Source: Roridomyces roridus (taxonomy: Eukaryota > Basidiomycota > Agaricomycetes > Agaricales > Mycenaceae). Taken from it: DNA of 64,000 bases. The stretch spans positions 1,178,001 to 1,242,000 of the forward strand of contig JARKIF010000009.1 of assembly GCA_029378245.1 (NCBI GenBank), in the 5' to 3' direction. Under the pieces are notes generated by a model that was not told the DNA's origin, searched no databases, and saw only the letters and a program-made list of their open reading frames with translations. The stretch's first letter is position 1; every line of letters begins with the position of its first letter. The position numbers were made by a program, and so were the translations under genes. Of this stretch, positions 1 through 12,791 are shown in pieces.

Positions 1-6
1 GGCTAG

Positions 7-1491
7 CATGATGAGAGTGACTTTCTCAATGAATCTTATGTTTGTTTCCGAAGGCGGGACAACAAGCCGGTCCGGAAAACGCGTGCTGGCCAACTTGTCA
101 ACCATGCCGAAAAACTCGCTCAACTCGACTTGAATTTATCCCAGGCCCTTGACATTGCCAAGGCATTGCTCAACAGAGAGACCCTCAAGGAGTCCTTCGC
201 GGCGCAATCTCAGAGTGTCTGGAACGTTCGAAAGTCTCTGGTCGACTTGATAAGCACGTCCCCCAGCTTGCACAATAAAGCAGACGAGTCGATTTTGATC
301 GAAAAACCCAAGAAGAAAAGGACGACCAAACCTTCGTACGTCTACAATGGTCATGGCTGTATTTTTCTAATCAGACGTTCTGCAGATTACCCAAGGTCAA
401 GGTGGTACTTCCTAGCACGCCAGGGTTTTCAGCTGCAGCGCGGTGCGCAGAGGTACAGCAAGAAATCATACGCAGCGTGCACGAAGAGTCCTTGAAGCAT
501 CAACACCACGTAGATGCAGTTGATGTAAATACTACCTCTTTATAATTTTTATTTTACTCATGTCGTTTCTAGGACCCGTATCAAGCGCCTTTCGTTCCAC
601 GAGCCGAAAAGCATTGGTTTCCCTTGCGACCCGAGGACGAAAAGCGTGTGCGGGACGGGGGCTCTCCCTGCTCTCCGTCTGCGATATGGGCGCGGGGGCC
701 GACGGTTTCTTGATCGGCGGAGCGGTTTCAATACCCCTCTGCCGCTACTTCGCGAGCAGTCTGACGATGAGGAGGAGGAGGATATGATCAGGCGTTTGGA
801 GTCCCGGTGGCGCTTTGACGCGGATGATTCTCCACCCTTGGAGCAGCCTCGAGAGTTGGTGGATGAATATGATACCAAGTCAGTTGAACCCCAAAAGAGA
901 ATTCTTGTTGAGCTGATGGCCCATAGATTCCTGGTCGCACGTTTGACGGGCAACACGAACAAGGAGGCTTTGCTCATAACGGATGCGGCCATAGTTTTGC
1001 CACCCGGAAGTGACGGCCGCGAGCGGACGGTGCTTCCATTCCTCTTGAACGCTGCATCTGTGGCAGACACCTTGGGCAAACAATGCATGCCATATATCAA
1101 GGAGAGGTGGGGACTAGACGTCCTGATACCACCCACCAGCTCCCATCAACGGCCTCTTCCGTATTCACGACCTACTGCTGCTCAGCCGATACCGCGTTCC
1201 CCGAGTGTTTCCACCCCGGCGCCTCGAATGCAGGAGAACATCCCCGTACCCAGCTCCCACACCAGCGTACCACGCCCATCCCCGCGCAGCTACATCACGA
1301 ACCCAGCTTTGCCACGAAACCCAAATCCGATCGGCATGGCACCCCCGAGAGATGCCGACAAGCCGGCAGGCGCTCTCGTTCGTTCCCCATCACACCCTTT
1401 GCAGAATAACGGTGTGCGCACAGCGATCCCTGCTCATGTGGCATCCGCAAGCCGTGTAACGCGGCCGTCACCTTTAGCGGTTGAGTCGTGA
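7..1491 (+). CDS. EPL1: Enhancer of polycomb-like protein 1 (EPL1), 3' part, frame-disrupted
   Basis: C-terminal part of the scaffold subunit of the NuA4/Piccolo histone acetyltransferase, a nuclear chromatin complex. The window opens at an intron acceptor (AG at 5-6). I read exons 7-335, 386-524 and 573-1491, all with GT..AG introns and matching phases. Family hallmarks are the YVCFRRRDNKPVRKTR block near 37-87, the DPYQAPFVPRAEKHWFPLRP block from 573, and the GRGGRRFLDRR block near 690. A basic PKKKRTTK stretch lies near 307-330. The end is Pro/Ser-rich and low in complexity. Reading frame changes inside a run of five G at 657-661: upstream exon sequence and the GRGG block are in register only if one G is removed. 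The 5' part lies outside the window. It converges on the ARF-GEF gene with 108 bp between stop codons. Family assignment is firm; the frame break is either a sequence error or a mutation. Confidence 0.9.
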
Positions 1492-1599
1492 CGGTAGACG
1501 TTAGCTTATTTGCACTGTTGCTTTGACTGTTTCTACAATCCAATCTAATAAGTACATCGAATAAAGATAAGGAAATTATGTCGGTGTGTAAGTATATCG

Positions 1600-4500
1600 T
1601 CATGTATTAATGTTCTCCAATTTTAACGATCGTGGGGTAGTGAACCGGGTTGTGGATAGTCGAATGTCAGATGGTACACGAACGAGGGAAACCCGTTGTG
1701 CGCAACGGGTTTGGTCCCATTCTTCAGCAGGCTCTGGATTCTCCAAGGCAGTAAAGAACCGCTCATGAGACGTAGAACTGCTGGACCCGGGATTCAAACT
1801 CGGCGAGGAATCGGGAATAGGTAATGACTGTGTGGAAGTGCTGCTGCTCGGCGAGGACGATGTGTCTACGCGTATAGACGCGCTCAAGAAGTCGGATGAA
1901 ATGGTGTCCTCGGAGAACTCGAGTGCCGAGTGGAAGGAGTCGCATGTCGAGTCAGGCCGATGAGAGGATGAAGATCGTTTGTTCCCTGGACTACGCTGAG
2001 TGTCCTGCTCAGCACTGGAACCGCCGAGGTCTGAAACAGTCATTCGAGGGCCTCGGATTTGGAGCGTCTCGGTCGCAGCTTGCAGAGCAACCCTGTTGGC
2101 TTCAGACCAGTCCCTGCTCTCCGCTTGCGAGTCGTTCCAAAGCACGTGACGATGACACAAGAGCTTAGTCATCTCTATCCGCACCTGCGTGATACGCTTC
2201 GCAATAGCCTGGACAGCGACATGCAGGCGCTCTCGAGTAGCCCTCTGGAACGGAGTCAGAGTACCGATATTGCGAACAAACCGCAAATCAGAATCGAGTT
2301 GCGATTGAGCTGCGGATATCCGGCCATCCAGATCTCGCACTTTGGACTGTATTATATGGGACCTAGACGGCAGTCCAAAGTGGCTTGAAGAGGAAGGAGT
2401 GCCAGGCATAGGAAACTCGTCGACAACGGGAGTCTCGGGTTCGATGGTGCCCCATTCACCGGCAGCCAACGCAGCTTTGACCTGATCAAAAGTAGCTTTG
2501 AATTGATCTGCGCCGTCTATCTCTGGGGCAGTTGGTATGTCGAGATCCATTTCGCCTTTGAAACTGAGCATGGTGACCCGACGATTGGGCGGAGGACGTT
2601 TCACGGGTGATTCCGACTCGGCGGAAAGCATTCCCATTAATTCGCGCGGCGCATCATTGTCCCATTTGCGACCTCGACTGGCGGTTTGCAAATCATGCAG
2701 GTGAGACGTCGCTGCCGCTACGCCGGTCAGCTGAACATCCTTCCCAGACATCCCGAGAGGCCTCATGCGGATACCCGCAGTCTTGAAAGTACTGGCGTAG
2801 TTGATCCGAGATACCCACTCATTCAGCTCCTGCTCGTCAGATGATTGTAGCAGGAACTGGCGGCCGTCTTGCATGACAAAGCGAAAGGCGTTGTCGTGCT
2901 ACAACACGTTTAGACAGTGCATTTCCAGAGATAAGAGAAAGAAAAACCTTGGTGTATGACCTGTCAACGATGGCAATGGCATCTCTGACAGGACAAGAGC
3001 TCATCTGGTCTGAAAACCGCTTGCGGATAGATGAACTGGGCATCAGGGGAATGCGCCTGAGAAACGAGGCCCGCAGCCCAAGCTGGATCGCGGAAGAGCA
3101 AAAGTTGCGATCCGGTGAGGATGACGCTCCAAGGCTTCCACTTGCGATTCGATGACTTTTTGCCTCCTTCCAGAACATCATCCTTTCTGTTCAATATACC
3201 GACTTTGGTCACCCGCAACGTCGAAGCTTCCCGCGGCGAAACTGGCGGAGACTCTGGCAGTCCCATAGGCAACGGCGCCTGTGGAAGTGCCCCGCCAACA
3301 CCACCGGGCCCCAAGCTCAGTAAAGTAGTCACTCGGATACTGGTTGCCGGAGATCCAACCTCGATTACATTGGCGTTTGCGAATGCTAGTCGCAAATCCT
3401 GTTCATCCCACGATCCGGCTGTCCCTTGGAACGAATACGGATTTTCACGTGGAACGTAGGCATCGACATCCACTCGCAACGGCCCAAGCAAATTCTGCCA
3501 AACAGTTAGACGAGAATAGAATGACGGAGACGGCTTACATTCGCAATGAGATAATAGGGGTCGACTTTGGGCGCCTTACCCAGAAGCGTCGTACCTGACC
3601 CGCTACCGGATGCTGACAAAGGGTTGCCCAGGGAGAGGCTGCGTGTAGGCCCAGAGTCCACCAGGCCCCGTTGACCATTGACGTCCAAAGGATCTTCGAT
3701 GAAAATGAATGGCGTGACAACAATGTTATCGTAGAAACACTATAGAGGTCATCAGGCCTGTGCCTTGAGAGAGTGAATTTCCTCACATCCAGGACTTCAG
3801 GAGGAACACCCGGAAGTCGGGTGTTTTTGATGTAGTCGGCTTTCGTCATTTTTCGTTTGTTGGATTTGTTGAAAGCATCCGTATGCAACATGATCAAGCT
3901 GAACGCGAGGATATATGGATGGTCTGGTGGGGTATTAGGTTCGATCAGGTGAATCAATACTGAACACACCATCGGATACAAAGAGGTTGGGGTTACACTC
4001 TAGATAACGACCGGCAAAAGCCTCCATGACACGGTCAATTTGCTGCGTTTCTCGAGGCAGACCGACATGCATCAGGAGTTTTCGAAGTGCGACGTCCAAC
4101 GGATCGTCAACGAAATCAAAATCGCTGATATATGCTCGCAAGGCGCGGATGTGGAAGGGGTCAGCGCTGGGGAATCGCCATCAGTAAAAAACGAATGCAG
4201 TCGATGATGCTGCTCATACCTGGACGCAAGTATGCCCGCCACTTCGGCCTTGCTAACCGCAAGCAAAAGTCGCCTGAGATATAATTCCGGCGATTCATGA
4301 TCGACTTCTGGTTTGGGTATCACCACAGGAGTTTTATTGAGGGATGTCCGAGGCGAGTTGGAGGCACTCCTGGTCGGTGAGTTCCGCGGTGACTCGTGAA
4401 TCATCGTCGAGGATTGATTCGACGAAGAAGCGGAGGAAGAAGAGAAAAGATTCATGGATAGTCGGTACAATAATGGCGGATTCGTCTGGGCACGTGGTCT

Positions 4501-5541
4501 GCGTGACGGCGCGTCGGATTCCGAGACGGGTAGTGTAGAGCGAGGAACGGGCGGTGGCGGTAGTGGTGGAGGCGAGTCGGGAAAGGAGGGGCTACGAGCA
4601 GACGAATCAGCTGTAGCAGGCCGTTTCGATGCCCGGCGGGGCCGCGTAGTATCGCTCGGGGAAAGCGCTGAATTCGTGATACCGCCGTCCCTAGCTGAGT
4701 GGCTGCGAGACAGGCGTCGAGCATGCTGAGAATGAGAGGACGGGGACGACGCATGAAAGTCATCCATCGTGAATGGGGTCATCGGGAGAACAGACGGAAG
4801 GGTTGGCAAAGGAATGTCGTCCCTCGGTGTAATTGGCTCGGGCTGTTCAGCCTTTTTGCGGGACCAAAATGAAGCTCGACGGACGAGGGATGTCTTTGGC
4901 ATCGGTGGAGCGGTCTCCTTGCCCTTTCCCTTTGGATCAGGGTCCGCCAGGGTCAGGAAGGCAGCGGTGGTGCCGAGAGATATTCCTCTCGAACGACGCT
5001 TCCCGCCTTCGGAGAAGGAGACTTGTATGCTCCCAGGGGGATCATACGCCGAGGTTGCACGCAGCTTCTGGGAGCTCTTCGTGCGACGCACCGGCGGGTC
5101 TGAATTCGTTACGAACGCGATCGTGTTGACATCCGAGGTGGAGGAGGAGGCTGAAGGGTTGCGCATAGCATGGGGAAGGCCAATTCCCAGCGAGGCGTGT
5201 GCCAGAAGAGCCGCAGATGACTGAGACGCACTCAGCGACTTGCGAGAGCTTGTGGAAGGTAAAGGTAGGTCTTCCTCGTTAGACGGAGTAGGAGGCAAAT
5301 CCTTCTCCACCCGCAGTCGATCCCTGCTGTTTCCGAGGGAGCCAGAGGAGGACGCTGATGAGACAGGCAGGGGTGCGGATGGCCGTTTCTTCCACAAGGG
5401 CAGGGAGAAGAAATGAGTCGTCTGCGTCGTGGTGGTCAACACCTGGGTCGTCGTTTCGGTGATGTAGAGAGGTCCCGCAGGGTCCTTGTATGGGGGAGGC
5501 GGGTCTGGAGAGTTGCCTCCCAATGAGAAACGTCCGACCAT
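1600..5541 (-). CDS. Sec7-PH domain ARF guanine-nucleotide exchange factor
   Basis: Activates ARF GTPases in membrane traffic by GDP/GTP exchange. The N-terminal 440 or so residues are Ser/Pro-rich and disordered. Then comes a Sec7 domain: the first conserved motif is VGLPRETQQIDRVMEAFAGR near 4035-4085, with the glutamate in the position of the catalytic 'glutamic finger', and the second is AFSLIMLHTDAFNKSNKRKM near 3855-3915. A PH domain follows, starting near LRVTKVGILNRKDD (about 3190) and ending near EQELNEWVSRINYA (about 2790-2830). The tail is Ser-rich. At least five short introns interrupt it, for example one ending just before ADPFHIRALRAYISDFDF (about 4170). The start at 5541 is the first ATG of the long exon. 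Domain order resembles fungal Syt1/Sec73-type and EFA6-type exchange factors; I cannot tell which is the true ortholog. Confidence 0.85.
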
Positions 5542-5624
5542 CCTAGCATCAAGTAGGAGAATGGTGAGAGACGTCGGCGGCGGACTACAGTATACACATC
5601 ACTAGATCAAATAAATCTGCTCTA

Positions 5625-7680
5625 TCATGCCGCCTTGCTCTCTTGTCGCTTCACCTCCTTCCTCCTGCTCTCCAACTTGGCGCGCTAAGAAAGAATTCAA
5701 CACAGCGGACAAAACAGAGCCGAAAAAACATACCTCGGAGGCCTTCTTCTTCTCACTATACTTGATCTTCTCGTATAGCTTCTTCTGCTTGTTGCTCATC
5801 AACATCTTGTTCATGTCCTGCTCTCCCTCCTCCTCGCCCTGAACCGCAGCTGCCTTGGCCTTTTTGCGTGACTTCCGAGCCTCCTTTTCAAACGTTCCAA
5901 AGTCCACACCGGCAACCTCGGCAGCCAACTCGGCAGCGCGGAGTGATGCCGCGTCGTTTGCCTGCTGCAGCTGCCCGCAATGCCGACTTGTCCGCCGTCT
6001 CTTCTTCTGCCTCCTCTTCGTCTTCCTTCGTCAGCCGCTGGAAGCTCGACATCTTCATCCTCGCTCGCAGAGTCCTCGCCCGCCTGTCCTCCAAGCTCTT
6101 GTGTAGGATCATAAGCACCCATGTACTCGCCAAAGGGACTCAGATGAGGAGGGAGCGTGTTTCCCTGAGCATACGGTTCCTCCAGGAGGATTTTGCCGGC
6201 ATTGACGCAATCGACCACCCATTGCGGTTGAACGTATTTTCTCCGTAACCGACGTTCCCGCTCCTCCGCAGTCTCGTTGGTTCTCTCGACTAACGGTCGA
6301 TCTATAATGATGTGCGTGATGGACTCGTCCGTTTCCTCGATCGGAGAACCGCTGCCAGACGACGAAGGCCATCCTATCCGACCACCGAATGACCGGACGA
6401 TGAACTCGAAGATGGGTCGCGAGGTTTCGCGAGAGAGATAGAATGTATACGGTGAGAATAATGAGGTGGTCAAGGACTGCGGCAAAGCCGTCAGAGCTTT
6501 CAAGGTCGTCAGGGTAGAGGTGGTCTGAGGGTCCGAGGACGATTGATGAGGAACAAACTCCTCGTCGACGTCCATGCTCTCGGCAGGGGCAGTAGTGGCT
6601 TGACCAGCAGATTCAGATTCCGTCTCCGTCATGCTTTTGATTGCCTGCCTGACGTCCTTGCCAGAAATTTTACGACCATCAATCTCTACCGCCGCCTTGG
6701 TGTTCGAAGGCGCAGGGGCAGCCGCATGGGATGCACTCTGAAGACTGAATGCTCCTACACCGGCGCCTCCTTCGTCCTTCTTGGCATCGAGGGGAGGAGG
6801 ATACACCAGACCTGCGTCCGTGTATAGTTTGAAAAAGACGAATCCGAGCAGGGTTTGATACAGCTCCAGGAATGTTAACATAACGCGGACATCGACGTCC
6901 GCGGGAATCTGCCAAAAAATTGAGATCCTGAACACGATAAAATGGTTTTGGCACGGACGTTCTGAGTGAACTGGTACGGAACCAGCCATGTAACAGTCTG
7001 GTCCAAAACTTCCGCCTGGTAATATATGCCTTTGATAGACAAGAAGGTTTTCCGCAGGGATTTGGTGTGCATGACATATAGCTGCCACTCTGCCGCTAGA
7101 CGAGCGCAATTTTCGATAAGGGAAGGAGGGAGGCGGGGGTTCGAGGGCAATGAAGCAAACAGGAAGACCATGGAAAGGCCGTCGTCAATATCCCGCACTG
7201 CATCAACGAAGGTGGGGTACCTAAATGTCGAATTGGTATCCGAGAAACCAAAGCGAGAACGCACTCACCGCTCCTTGATTATGTGGTCTAGACGGTAGAC
7301 AGGCTTGTTTTCCTCGAGGTTTTTCGCATCAGTCCATTCGCCCCGCCCGAGAGCCCGAGCAAGTTTTTTCGCGAACGTCTTGTGTTCCCGCAACTTTTTA
7401 AGTACTGGCTCGTGGGCCAGATATGCAATGTCCTTGGCATAGTAGAAGGACGTCGGCGCAGATGACCCCTTGTTTGCACGCTTCCGACTCCGGGGTTCGC
7501 GAGGGAAGATGCCTGGGGACAATTAGCAAGACGTACAAGCCAGAGTCGGTCTGCGGTACCCTTCAGAATGCATAACCGGCGGAAGTCTGCGAGAGAGCAT
7601 TGCAGTTTTTTAATGGCTGCACTTCTTGTAACGTAGGCCTTTGCTGCGCCCGCCTTGCCCTTTTGCCGTAGACGACCCAT
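5625..7680 (-). CDS. NOP7: Pescadillo homolog, PeBoW complex subunit
   Basis: Nucleolar protein of the PeBoW complex (Nop7-Erb1-Ytm1) needed for 27S/28S rRNA processing and 60S assembly. Starts [20 protein letters not shown], typical of the family. The pescadillo N-terminal domain runs to about 6850 ([34 protein letters not shown]), followed by a BRCT domain ([20 protein letters not shown], then [19 protein letters not shown]). The acidic, lysine-rich tail ends in [15 protein letters not shown], then a last exon closing at 5625. Introns are about 50 nt. In the acidic linker the frame moves by one base near 6015-6035 and again near 5960-5985: three reading frames each carry family-like sequence in turn. 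A poor-donor 86-nt intron could bridge part of this, but it would remove plausible coding sequence. Its start is 131 bp from that of SMD2 on the other strand. Confidence 0.92.
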
Positions 7681-7811
7681 GGAGTTTGATAAAGCAGAAG
7701 GAAAATCTTTAGCGTCACGTGCAGCCCTTCGACTTGCCCTTCACGCAAAATGAGGTCGGACCTCTCCTCTATGCTCCCTTCCTCGCTGACACTCCTCCAG
7801 TCAATACGTCC

Positions 7812-8279
7812 ATGTCCCGAAAGTCAGAGCTGGACGAGGCCCAGCTTAGGCAATTGGAGGAGCACGAGATCTCACAGGGCCCTCTGTCTGTACTTCAACA
7901 AGCCGTCCGGAATCATGCTCAAGTCCTTATTTCGCTGCGAAACGACAAGAAATTGCTTGCTCGCGTAAAGGCCTTTGACAGACACAGCAACATGGTGCGC
8001 TCCGTCTGACCCTGCGAGGCTACTCTCTGAACTTTTATCGACAGGTTCTCGAAAACGTGAAAGAAGTGCGTTCGCCCGTTTCCAGGAGACTCGAAGCTTA
8101 CAACTACACAGATGTGGACCGAGGTTCCAAAGGGCAAGAACAAAAAACCCGTGAACAAGGACCGATTCATTAGCAAAATGTTCCTGCGGGGTGACTCGGT
8201 CATACTGAGTGCGTCTTGCCTGGTCTTACTCATCTGGATACTACTGACGCCCCTCTCAGTCTTGCGCAATCAAGCATAA
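7812..8279 (+). CDS. SMD2: Small nuclear ribonucleoprotein Sm D2
   Basis: Core Sm-ring protein of spliceosomal U1, U2, U4 and U5 snRNPs. The Sm fold is clear: Sm1 motif in [20 protein letters not shown] and HSNMVLENVKEMWTE, Sm2 motif in [20 protein letters not shown]. The start at 7812 ([11 protein letters not shown]) is chosen because it gives the usual length of about 110 residues; an in-frame ATG at 7719 would add 31 residues not typical of the family. Three introns: after ...HSNM, after ...VLENVKE, and one splitting the codon in VIL|ILRNQA, with the stop at 8277-8279. It converges tail to tail with the RNA-dependent RNA polymerase gene, with 44 bp between stop codons, so the 3' UTRs must overlap. 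Confidence 0.95.
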
Positions 8280-8323
8280 ATCTTGGTTTTCGTCGTACAC
8301 TTGCTTTGTAAACTCCATTTGTA

Positions 8324-11300
8324 TCATCTTCTGCTGGTCGACTCCTCCGCCTCGATTTCCTTCAGCGCATCAAAAATAACACCGAGAGCAATCCACATGA
8401 AGCTCTGGGCACCAAACGCGTCGTCTGGGCTTCCCAACGCAAGCTCCAATGAGAGCCATCCGTGCTGCAACACGGTTTCCCAACTCTGGTCGTCGTCGCC
8501 TGTCAGCTCTTCCTTGACACTCCGGACCAGCATATCACTCTTCTCGCGCAGACCACTGATGAGTTCTTGCCTTTTGCGCGGTTGCGAGGTTTTGGCGACG
8601 ATGGTGCCGACTGTTGCCTCCTCCTCGGACAGAAGAGCGTTCTTCGAATGAGACAGACTGTGCGAAACACAGATCGCCTGCATTTCAGAGACATATCTGC
8701 TGAATATCCTGGCGATATACTCCATTGTCTCCGGGGGCTTCTCTTCGGTGTCGGTGTATACGGAGATGCGGTCCTCGATGGCCACCAATATGGGGTTGTC
8801 ATCCGACATGTTAAAGTGGTCGAGCGAGTTTGTCAATTCGTCCACATCGGGTGCCCCGCGACCTTGCCTAATCCTTCGCCGTTGAGGCTTTGAAAGAGAA
8901 CCCGCGTGGATTTCTGGCAAGTCGATGACTCGGAATAATTTCCCGATTGCCCGCTGACTTGGGTAAAAGTCACCTTTTCCTCGTTAGAATAGAGGTGAAT
9001 GAAACAATCAAACGACACACTCATATTAGCGTTGACTTCCGGAGCATGCCAATCCGGTTTACTCTTTTCTTTCGGCTTCGGAATAGTGTTCATGGCAACA
9101 GGCTAGGAGGAGTTGAATTGGGAGCAAAATGTGCGAATGAATTTAAACGTCACCTGGCCAGTCTTGGGATAGTCGCTTGCGTCGGAATGAAGAGCAGCCA
9201 ATTTCAGGCAATCTTCGTCCCAGATGCCCTTCTCAGATTTGTCCGCAATGATCAGCCAGTTGGTTGCAACTATTCCGAGAGCCTGTGGTGCGTTCGATGA
9301 AGTGATTCAGAGGATATGAAATGAGACCTACGTCGCTGTTAATGTACTCGATCACGAAAGACGCGACGTCGACCATAGTACACTTGTGGTCTACCAGCTT
9401 CCTCACCGAGGGAGCGTACTCGCCCGGGGGTTCATTGGCTCTCTGGATTCGGAACTCTGGGCACTTGTTGAGCGGTATGATATTGTACTCGTCTCCGTCG
9501 AGGTCGCCGCCGCCCAAACATGAGGGCAGGGGACGAGTGCCTGTTGGAGGTGGATAAATTAAGATAGACCACGTCTGCAAGCTTACCCAAAACGGAAAAA
9601 ACCACAGTATTCGGTAGAGGTTCTTTTGCATACGGAGATCCAGGCGGGGGTCTTCCAATGGCTCGGGCAAGACGAACGTCTCCGGGGTGTATGGTTGGCG
9701 AACGGGATATCAGGACATCGCCTTCGATGTACTCAACCCGATTGGTATTGGGGTCTCGAGTGCAAACGAAGATTTCCCCTTCTCGCAGATACTTGTGTTC
9801 ATCTGCCACTCCGACGAGGGTGACACCGCCCGGAATTGGTATCCTTGCTTTGGTTTTGAGCGTTCGGAGAACATGATGGACGGCAAATTCCAGCAACTTG
9901 GAGTAGAACTTGTTGTCCGGGATGTGCTCCACCCCGAGCTGACTCAAGCCCAAGAGAACTGACGGCAGGCGGTATGCGGTCCCAAGACCATGAGTCTCCA
10001 ACATCCTGGCAAAAGTCGCCAGCGATCGAGTGGAATCTCTGGTGTCTCGCACCGCTTTATCTTGGTACTTCTGGCTCTCCTGATGAATATCGCATATGGT
10101 GACAGGCGTACAGACTTGCCTTGAAAACTGGATAAGGGATTCCCAGCCATTCCATAAGCATGATGAGGGGTCGATTCAAAAAATACGGCCCAGGCTTATG
10201 GAACGCCCGCGCAATGTCGATGGTAAGTGAATTAGGGTCCTGGAACTTTTCCATCGATGGGCGGATGCAGATGACATTCCCTTTGAGGCGGTGGTCCACC
10301 GATAGGACACCTGTATTGATATGAGAACAGAGACGGAGAAAGAAACAGCTTTGTACCTTTGCAGCCTTGGAAACGAATCTGTAGCGCACGCGGAGCGTGC
10401 TTCGCTCTCCGATTGCGGCGGCGTGAAGCTTTCAATTCAGCCCAGATACTCCTCGCCAACTCCAGACTCATGGTGCCCACTCCATCAGTAAAGACATATT
10501 TCTCATTTGGAGTAGATATGTCGGGGATTCGGATGATTTCTTCGACCTCGACTGAGGTAGAATCTGTAGCTGTGAACGCCTGGAATCAAGTTAATCAATA
10601 AAAAGTTGGCTGGAGCAAGTTCCAATACCTGACTGATTCGAGCAGCGTAGCGTGCTGGGCAATTTCTGAGAGGCTCAAAATTCCCCAAACCGGCGATGAT
10701 AGTCTCTTCGGTGACTGTGAGTCCGTCGGGCCCTTTGAAAGGTCTGACAAACCAGACGGCGTGCTCTTTGAGAGCAGACTGCGAGTATGCCAGAAATTTG
10801 AAAAGTCTTCCGGCAATTGTAAGGCCCTTGTCAATCAGGAACTCCCCGACCCGGCGTCGAGTGAAGGCAACGCAGTCTAGTTCTCTGTCCCACCGATATT
10901 GCAGATTGCCTTCGTCCACAAAACTGCAATAATATCAGCAACGGGCTATATATTTGCTGGTGTTGGTCTTACCAGACGCGCAGGAAACAGTCCTGGTGCT
11001 TCAAATACCGACGGATCACACGATTCGAGCGCTCTGGAGGAAAAGATTAAATGGGATAGAATGAGAACCATGTGCAGGCCACCTGGCTGCAAAAACACAT
11101 AGGTAGAGGTTCCAGAGGGCATAAGCGATATGACTCACGAATGGGCCATCCAGATAGATTGTCGTCGGCGTGATTGTAACATGCAATGACTGGAATACAC
11201 TATTGTCCGTGGGATCCAGAGAAGGTGCTTTGACCAATTTTTCAAAGTCATCGTGGACTTGGTCAAAGTATTCCTCGATGCTTTGTAATCTGATTGAATC

Positions 11301-12581
11301 ATAGTCAGGATACCAGAACTGGACTAGTGGACCAAAGTGGCGGAGAAAGGTAGTGGTATAGGTCCGTCCATGTAAATCGATCATGTCTCGAATACGGGGG
11401 ATGATAGTCAGCAATTCTTGGCCATCAACACATAAATTGCGGAAGATTTTCTCCACCTGAAAAGCAACATTCCATCGAAGGGCGGAAATGCGCGCTTCGA
11501 CTTGTTCCAAAATGTCGGCAGAAAATAATCCTCGGCCCTCGCTCTGGACTTCTGTGTCGTGCAAGCTGATCCGAGCTGTCTTGGCCAGTCGTCGAAATAT
11601 TCCCAGGTCATTGGTGTTGCCACAGACGAGGCGCAGTGCAAGGGACGTAAAGGGGGCGACCCTGTCGTGCCCAGAAAGCGGGAGATGCGAGAGCCTTTGG
11701 CGAAGCTCTGTCCCCGCTAACGACAATTCAAAAACCGGTGGCTCCGAGAGATGGAAAAATATGACTGGGACTTTTTGAGAAAATTCCGAGTAAACGTGGA
11801 CGGAATCAATTCGACCGAGTCGAATGGCGATATAGAGCATTCCAGCACTGGCGATCCCTCCAATATAAGGGATCGAAATGCGGATTTCTCTTCTTTCCCC
11901 CACTACCTTCAGTGTGCTGACAGCGTGGTGTTCCCATTCCGCAGAGAAAACCGAGTCACGACAGCTCCATCCGAATTGTAAGGTACGAATGCTTGGGAGA
12001 AAGTTAACGGGTAAATACGACGAATTATATCGTTCTTGTACTCACAGCACACTCTCGCTGTCAAGGACCTGAGCATCGTTTTCCCTTTGTTGTGCAACCA
12101 CAGGATCGGCATAAGGAAAACGAATGAGCCGATCAACAACGTCAGTTCTGGGCTTTGAACGTCCCGCTGAAAACCGGACACGGCGACCTCCGACATGGAA
12201 TGACTTTGGAGGAAGGGTTCCGTTGAGGGGCTCCCCATATTCTTGCAGGAATCGAAGAGCGACTGGGGCAAGGAGGGTGAGGGAACCACTGCCACTATGA
12301 GCCTGTCCTCTACCGTATCGATCTTTGAACAGGAAGACGCTGAAGTTTACTGGTCCAAGTACTTGCAAATTGAATGAGAACACGGGGAAACGGAGGAAGA
12401 ACGGACCAACCAGAACTGTACAAGGCATAAGGGGGGTTGTGGAAGATTCTTGCAAGCTCAGCGTCCAACTTGTAAGTATGATGAGAGTTGTTGAACAGGT
12501 AGAGAAGAGGAGGACAACCTGGTGCCGGCTGGTGGAATAGCTGATGCCCCGCATATGAATGTCCATGGCGAGATCGCTCAT
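8324..12581 (-). CDS. RNA-dependent RNA polymerase (RNAi, RDR family)
   Basis: Eukaryotic cell-encoded RdRP that makes double-stranded RNA for small-RNA silencing. The catalytic motif GGGDLDGDEYNI is read near 9480-9515 and carries the three metal-binding aspartates (DLDGD). Other conserved pieces are KYVFTDGVGTMSLELA (about 10450-10500), PIPGGVTLVGVADEH (about 9790-9840), YIEGDVLISRSPTIHPGDV (about 9660-9720) and a C-terminal helical region ending FGAQSFMWIALGVIFDALKE (about 8350). The N-terminus has the usual MDIHMRGISYSTS start and HSGSGSLTL. About ten exons; the first introns need a weak GTTGTC donor. Start could be 12581 or the next ATG at 12566 (MDIHM). I found no frame break, so this looks functional. 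Convergent with SMD2. Confidence 0.93.
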
Positions 12582-12791
12582 GGCTCAAGTACGGTCAGAC
12601 AAGGGAAGAAGAGGGTATGTGGTTGGACGGGAAAGGCACAACGTATATAAAGAGCTCTAAGCGCCCAAGAAGATCCCAAGGGAGTTTAGATGAAGTTAGG
12701 GCCGAAACCTCCGAGATAAGCCAGTGGCGGTGCACATGATGGCATGATGGCAAAATGCAACTGTGGCAGAGCCTGGCGATAAGTACACCCC

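Noticed and set aside
558..1136. 192-codon minus-strand open frame opposite EPL1
   Set aside because: Low-complexity Ser/Arg sequence lying wholly over conserved EPL1 exons; a shadow frame.
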